Below the pieces are notes generated by a model, which was not told the DNA's origin, ran no database searches, and saw nothing but the letters and a program-made list of their open reading frames with translations. A stretch of DNA of 21,241 bases from Triparma columacea (lineage: Eukaryota > Sar > Bolidophyceae > Parmales > Triparmaceae), in the NCBI GenBank assembly GCA_030267965.1, contig BRYA01000008.1:1-21241 (forward strand), read 5' to 3'. The number at the start of each line of letters is the position of its first letter. Within the stretch, counting starts at the first letter, position 1. Of the stretch, positions 16,808 through 21,241 are shown piece by piece. A program made the position numbers and the translations under genes.

Positions 16808-19800
16808 CGAGAGCCGCTTTAGGGGTGCCTCTAAGGGGGGCAGGGGCGCAGACGGTGTTTCGGTGATGACGCTGCTTTCGTTCTGTCACGCTTCCAAGAT
16901 CCTAGCCTCCACCAGGCTCACCCCGAAAAAGCTGCAGCGCGTTATCCTTCTGACGGAGTCGTGGCAGCGCTCCCTTGATTCCGATGACGGTCCTGATAGT
17001 CGCAACAAGGTCTCGACGTACCATCAGCCAACCAAGAGCGCTAATCAGCGCAGCTCCTCAGTTGTAGGCTCGAACAAGTCGAAGAAGCGAAAGGTGAGAA
17101 TAGCCGACTGACTTGAAATATCCTCCAAAACCACAACGACTCATCTAACCCCCCCCCCCTCGTCCCCTTCGCAGAGTGAAGATCCAACTTTCATCCTCAC
17201 CTTTGTCCCTTTCGCCGCCTTCATTTCCACTCTGGCAATGCACCGGTGCTCAATTCCTGCATCTTCAGTCCTCCTCGCAAACTCTTCTCTCGTCCTCAAA
17301 TCGCTCCTCGTGCTGCAAGAGGAGTGTTTGCCCAACGGCTTTGAATCCCCCCCAGACTCCGTCAAGCTGTCTTCCACGGAGCCGCTATTCCACACCTCCG
17401 TCCTCTCAATCCTGGCGGACCTCAACTCCAAGGTTATTCTCTCCTTCTCTACAGGCCTATCCTGCGACGAAGTCACAGATCCGCCGACCCTCCGTTCTCC
17501 CATTCTGAGATCGACCACCCTTGATTCGGTGGACTGCAAGCTTCCAGGAAACATTGCTGTCGCCCTCCTCGACATTGTGAAGCTATCCCCTCCCACACCT
17601 TTCGATGTAATGGCTGCGTTCTTCTCTGTACTCGGCACGTCGGAATCGGAGGTGCTGTCGAAATTCGGCGGCATTTCCTACTCAAATTTCCACCTTTCCC
17701 TCCTCGAGTACGGCCTTTTCATCGCAAAGCTCTCCTCGATTGTTTGCAACGGCAATTCAAACAAGACGATGAGGCTCATCGAAGTGACCTTGAACGCCCT
17801 GGAGGATTTCTGCTCGAAGACCCAAATCAACGACACTGCCATCACCCTTCTCGTGGATGAACATGCCCCGATCGCCGCCCTCGGTGGGCAGGATGATGAG
17901 CTCCAGTACCTTTACCTCCACCCCCCCGGCGCTCTGTGTTCCGAGTGGAACTTCAACAGCATTTGTACCCTTTGCCGCGCTGCTGGCCTGTTGGGCAACA
18001 AGTTAACCTTCTGTGATGTCCTCCAGTGCTACGAGGGTGCCATGGGAGAGGTCGAGGGCGAGGCGTTCAAGGGCGAAAAGGTTTTGACGAACACTTGGGC
18101 GGTCCGTTTGAACAAGGCAACCGGGATGAAGGTCTTCTGCAGGTTCTGGTGGCGCCTTGCGAAATGCTGGGATCACTCGGATTCAAACGTCAACACGGCA
18201 CTTTCCTTCGTTCTGCGGAATCGAATTTTTCCCGTATTTTCCGGGAAGCCTCAGGTCATGCGCAGCATCCGGCCTGCTATTTACGACGCCCTCTCCATAG
18301 GTCTTATAAGGCAACACGAAACGTCCCTCGAGGCTCTCTTCAACCGGTACGCGGACGGGAAGTTGCACCCCGTTGATTTGCACATAGACAAGTGGGATAC
18401 CACGAATTCGACCTCTCGTAGCCCCGTCGAAAAGCAGACGAAGAGGAGGGCGGTGTGGGCTGTCGACAACATTAAGAAGGATCTCGGCATGACTGAGGCG
18501 AACTGGCTAGATTTTGCCAAGGACCTCAACCTCATGCCTAATTTGATACCCTCTTCGACCCTTCGATCCATCTTCAGAGACTCGGGGGGTGACTGCTGGC
18601 TCACCTTCTGCATCCTTTCTCTGGATGTGCCTCCAATCTTGGGGGTTGGTTCTCCGCTTTCCCCCCTCAGCTTCAGCGACTTTTGCGAGGCGCTCCTGAG
18701 GTGCGGTATGTTCCTCAACCTTGCCGAAATAGACAACTCATTTGAATCCCATGGAGGCACTGGGGGGGCAGACGACGTCGAGGCCCATTTGGATGTTCTG
18801 TTCAGGTGCATGGACAACCAGGGAGGCATTTTCTTCAAGTCCAAGAATAGGATCATGGACAGTCCGGTGAAGCGAGGGGTCGGGGACTCGCCGGGGGTGG
18901 ACGAGCTCGAGAGCTTCCTGGAGCTCGTGGGGACGAAGATGGTGGAAGATAACGAGAAGGGGATGGGCGCCCCCAAGGGGGAGATCATCTTTCTGGTTGA
19001 AAATGCGATTGAGGCGAGTTGCAGGCTTAGGCTGGGTGACCTTGGCCTCGGCGCCGTGCTAGACACGTGGATGGTCATGACAAGCGGAAGGCAGTACTTG
19101 CTTCTAGGGGAGGCGGCCATTTTAGTGAAAAAGCTCGCGACGCAGAGGGGGGGGGGGGAAGAGGACTACTGGAAAAGGTGGGTCTGCGGGATCGCAGTGA
19201 CTGCGCTTGAGGAAAAGCTCCAAGACGAGATTGCTTACCAGGGGATCTCCTGCCCGACTTGCGGGAGCGTGCTTGACTCTGAGATTTGGTGGAAGGTTGG
19301 AGGGGCTGTGGAGAAGGTCTGGGGGCAGCTGGGGGAAGGGGAGGTTCAGCAAGAGGGGGCGAGCTTCAGGACAGTTTTGGTTGGCGGAGTGGCGCAAATG
19401 TTCATCACAAGCTTGTCAGATATGGGCGTCGTGGGTACGTTCGTAATCCATGAGACTTGCGGTTTGGCCGTCGCGGCGTTGGCTGGCAGCAGCNGGTGCA
19501 TCTGTAGGTTTGTGCATCTAGCATTGGAAGAGATGGGAGCTGCTGGGGGTGGAGTGCCGGAAATGCTGGACGTAGTGTGTGAGCTAATTGGTGGGGAAAA
19601 GGTTGAGCAGGTGGAGGAGGAAGATCCTAAGGAAGGGGAAGAGGGGGCGGCTGAGGTGGACGAGGAAGTGACACAGCAGCTGAAGGCTATTTTCGATGTT
19701 TACGCTAGTACCACGGTGGACGGGGAAGCGAGAATGATTGACGAAGAAAACTACCTTCAGTTCCTAAGGGATGTTAAACTTCTTGAAGAGGGGGTGGGGG

Positions 19801-20033
19801 AGGAGGAGGATGAGGAGCAGAGCAAAATTGAAAGAGTCCAAGCTATGGAACTCTTCAGGCTCAACGTTAGTGGCGAGAGCAGGGATATGGGGAACGCCGA
19901 AGAAGAGGAAAAGGTCAGACTGAGCTTCGGAGACTTTCACGCCTGCCTCCACTGCATGGCACTGATACTTGAACAAGATGTGGAAGAGTCCAGGGCGCTC
20001 GCGGTGATGCTGGGAAGGTCTCTGGACTTTTAA
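14051..20033 (+). CDS. Large helical protein of unknown function with repeated motif cassettes, five exons
   Basis: Exons 14051-14554, 14651-15038, 15141-15555, 15695-17093, 17175-20033; 5565 nt, 1854 aa. The introns (96, 102, 139, 81 nt) are GTGAG or GTAAG to AG in consistent phases (0, 1, 2, 0), most with TAAC branch sites. No family is recognised. The N-terminus is basic and Gln/His/Asn-rich. KKRK just before the last intron could be a nuclear signal. A 15-Asn run occupies 793-807 and an NPFDTPF motif occurs in exon 4. A helical cassette recurs near 558-625, 1330-1418 and less clearly 1732-1845: an acidic/KKD start, F/W-L-x-F-x-x-D/H-hydrophobic, a short polar stretch, then L-[ST]-F-x-x-F/C. 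It recalls degenerate EF-hand-like pairs in large protist proteins, without clear calcium loops. One CPTC motif lies in the C-terminal third, and the last ~200 residues are acidic. The N at 19494 makes one codon NGG, never a stop. Confidence 0.85.
14555..14650 (+). other. 96-nt intron with no stop in frame
   Basis: Donor CAG|GTGAGA, ATTAAC branch and CCGCAG acceptor. Its length is a multiple of three and it is open in the host frame, so retention would add a 32-residue Pro/Thr/Ser segment. The strong splice signals and C-rich content like other introns favour removal. Confidence 0.75.
15084..15138 (+). repeat. Intronic CTTCGCTCGTYGC motif, two copies
   Basis: CTTCGCTCGTCGCCAC at 15084-15099 and CTTCGCTCGTTGC at 15126-15138 both lie in the 102-nt intron 2 of the large gene. 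The first leads directly into the CACTAAC branch region and the second into the CAG acceptor. Confidence 0.7.
15672..15687 (+). repeat. Third copy of the intronic CTTCGCTCGTTGCCAC motif
   Basis: This copy lies in intron 3 of the same gene, just before the CGCTAG acceptor, and is 16 bases long. It matches the copy at 15084 except for one C/T change. A related CGCTTCGCTCGTC is on the minus strand at 8498-8510 near the acceptor of SANT-gene intron 2. Confidence 0.7.
16764..16808 (+). repeat. (AAC)15 microsatellite coding poly-Asn
   Basis: Fifteen uninterrupted AAC codons lie in exon 4 of the large gene. It is a pure repeat, so it is expected to be unstable and polymorphic. Confidence 0.95.
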
Positions 20034-20388
20034 TTCAAAACTTTTTGATGATACATTGTGCTAAAATTTAAGAAATGGAGCTGTGGTGTCGAGCTAACGG
20101 ACTGTCTCCTGATGGTCTTCCGTCACCGGTTTAATCAGCGAGCTTCGGAGCGCCACCGAACGAACTTCCCCAAGATGAGCAAAGAAAGAGAGATAGGCAA
20201 AAAAAAACTTACCTGGTAATCAATTCAATTCCGATCAATCTAAGCTATGAATATTACTTTCAACCCTCAATTTTTTTAGTCCCCGCATCCGTAACGTCAA
20301 ACCTTCGCTCCCTCCTCTCCCTCCCCCCCCACATTCTCCCCCTCCTCTCCCTCCCCCCCCACATTCTCCCCCTCCTCTCCCATCGTCC
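20034..20388. other. Intergenic region between the 1854-aa gene and the SLOG gene
   Basis: Both genes are on the plus strand. The first part (to about 20280) would hold the upstream gene's 3' UTR and the SLOG promoter. No TATA box or RNA gene was recognised. The last ~100 nt are C/T-rich with a tandem repeat. Confidence 0.55.
20311..20380 (+). repeat. 30-bp tandem repeat (2.3 copies) just upstream of the SLOG start
   Basis: The unit CCTCCTCTCCCTCCCCCCCC + ACATTCTCCC is present exactly at 20311-20340 and 20341-20370, with the first ten bases again at 20371-20380. It ends eight bases before the ATG at 20389, so it lies in the presumed 5' UTR. Confidence 0.95.
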
Positions 20389-21241
20389 ATGACCTCCCTA
20401 ACCCCTTACAAAAAACTTGGCATCATTCATGTGATCGGCAGTTGGTCCGATTCCCACAGCCCCCTATCCTACGAGCTCGGCAAGGCTTTGGCGGAGAACG
20501 GGTTTTGTATGATGACGGGGGGGAACGGGGGGGTCGCGAAGAAGGCGAGCGAAGGATTCGTTGGAGTGGAGGGGAGGAAGGGGGTCACGATTGGGGTGCT
20601 TGCTCAGGAAATGAAAGGTGAGATGGTCGGGGACATACATGCGCTTCGGAAGATTCATATTTATTGAGAGAATAAAACGATACAACTGAACCTCACACCT
20701 CCCCCCCCCTCCCCCCACAGGTTACAAAATGCCAGGTTACCCCAACGAGTTCACCGAGGTAGTCGTGTACATGCGTACCCCCTCCATCCGCATCGGTTCC
20801 CACTCCGTGACGACCCGGTCCCACGCCAACGACGCCGACGTCGTCGTGGCTTTACCAGGCGACAGCCGCACAAGGGAGGAGATTGAGATCGCGAGGATGT
20901 ACGAGCACCCGATTGTCGTCGCGCCATTTTGGAGTGACACATTTCCGGAACTTTGGGACTTCCAAAACGTGGAGGACTGCATAGCCGTGGTCAAAGGGGT
21001 ACTTAGGGATAGGGATAATAGACCAGAAATTCACGCGCTCAAGGTGGCGAACTGTCTCGAGGGAAAGTCCGGCGCCGATCTCAGGAACGAGGAGAGCCTT
21101 CGGGTAATCAGCAAGGGTAAGGAGAACGAGGAGTACGCCAGGATGATCGAGGAGATGGAGAGCAGGAGGCTACTAGACCAGCCTCAGGAGGAGGGGGGGG
21201 CGGGGGAGGGGGGGGAGGGGGAGGGGGAGGGGGGAGATAAG
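20389..21241 (+). CDS. SLOG/LOG-like Rossmann-fold protein, two exons, 3' end beyond the window
   Basis: Exon 1 is 20389-20617 and exon 2 runs from 20721 to the window edge without a stop, giving at least 250 aa. The 103-nt intron (AAAG|GTGAGA...CCACAG) is in phase 1 and rebuilds a Gly codon. Residues 9-20 (KLGIIHVIGSWS) are the first beta strand and nucleotide-binding turn, and MTGGNGGVAKKASEG (42-56) matches the GGxxGxM region of LOG/TIGR00725-like proteins. ALPGDSRTREEIEIA (120-134) occupies the position of the PGGxGTxxE loop: TxxEI is kept but the second Gly and the GT are replaced. Such folds bind nucleotides (LOG phosphoribohydrolases) or Mo-cofactor (carrier proteins). Which applies here is unknown. 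The C-terminus becomes Lys/Glu-rich, then Gly/Glu low complexity. A GGGTAAGG at 21113-21120 could be a further donor. Confidence 0.8.
21189..21236 (+). repeat. G-run/GAG tract with G-quadruplex potential
   Basis: At least six runs of five or more G, separated mostly by single A (one C), encode a Gly/Glu tail of the SLOG protein. The tract sits at the window edge on the coding strand. Confidence 0.85.

Noticed and set aside
16305..16889. 194-codon minus-strand frame with a poly-Val run
   Set aside because: It is the reverse of the AAC repeat and of exon 4 in the large gene. The poly-Val is the GTT complement of AAC.
19494..19494. N base as a possible frame break in the large gene
   Set aside because: It is the first base of an NGG codon (Arg, Trp or Gly), so no stop or frameshift results. 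It is an assembly ambiguity only.
21113..21120. Further intron donor (GGGTAAGG) in the SLOG gene
   Set aside because: The frame stays open to the window edge and no acceptor is visible, so splicing here cannot be supported.

Overview
This is a eukaryotic nuclear window carrying six protein-coding genes. Four of them are interrupted by short GT-AG introns at one or more points, one more by a single intron near its 5' end, and one is intronless. I placed eleven introns of 81 to 184 nt. Nine start with GTGAG and two with GTAAG, and most have a CTAAC/TTAAC-like branch site before the acceptor. Introns and leaders are rich in pyrimidine and C-runs. The compact genes, short introns and protein styles (R2R3-MYB with Tyr in place of the third Trp, large START/multi-membrane proteins, long helical proteins) suggest a unicellular stramenopile-type alga, perhaps a bolidophyte. 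That assignment is an impression, not a proof. One N at 19494 points to a draft assembly.

Layout. 1-610: a nearly G-free, CA/CT-rich degenerate repeat region downstream of gene 1. 611-6178 (-): an intronless 1855-aa protein with START-like domains and two tandem copies of a ~616-residue membrane module. 6179-7288: intergenic, with a possible TATA box for gene 1 and a C16 tract. 7289-9802 (-): a five-exon, 626-aa nuclear SANT protein that resembles MIS18BP1/KNL2 centromere licensing factors. 9803-10401: divergent promoter region. 10402-11725 (+): a two-exon, secreted, pepsin-type aspartic protease. 11726-12400: convergent 3' region. 12401-13469 (-): a two-exon R2R3-MYB. 13470-14050: divergent promoter region with a perfect inverted repeat beside the MYB start. 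14051-20033 (+): a five-exon, 1854-aa helical protein of unknown function with a repeated motif cassette. 20034-20388: short intergenic region ending in a 30-bp tandem repeat. 20389-21241 (+, open at the window end): a two-exon SLOG/LOG-like Rossmann protein.

The genes do not form an obvious pathway. Two are nuclear (the SANT protein and MYB), one is secretory/lysosomal (protease), one is a membrane lipid-type protein, one is a small-molecule-binding enzyme-like protein and one is unknown. The most interesting items are the START plus double membrane-module protein, the MIS18BP1-like gene that only appears after splicing is reconstructed, a recurrent intronic motif (CTTCGCTCGTYGC), the inverted repeat at the MYB start, and the G-depleted first 540 bases.
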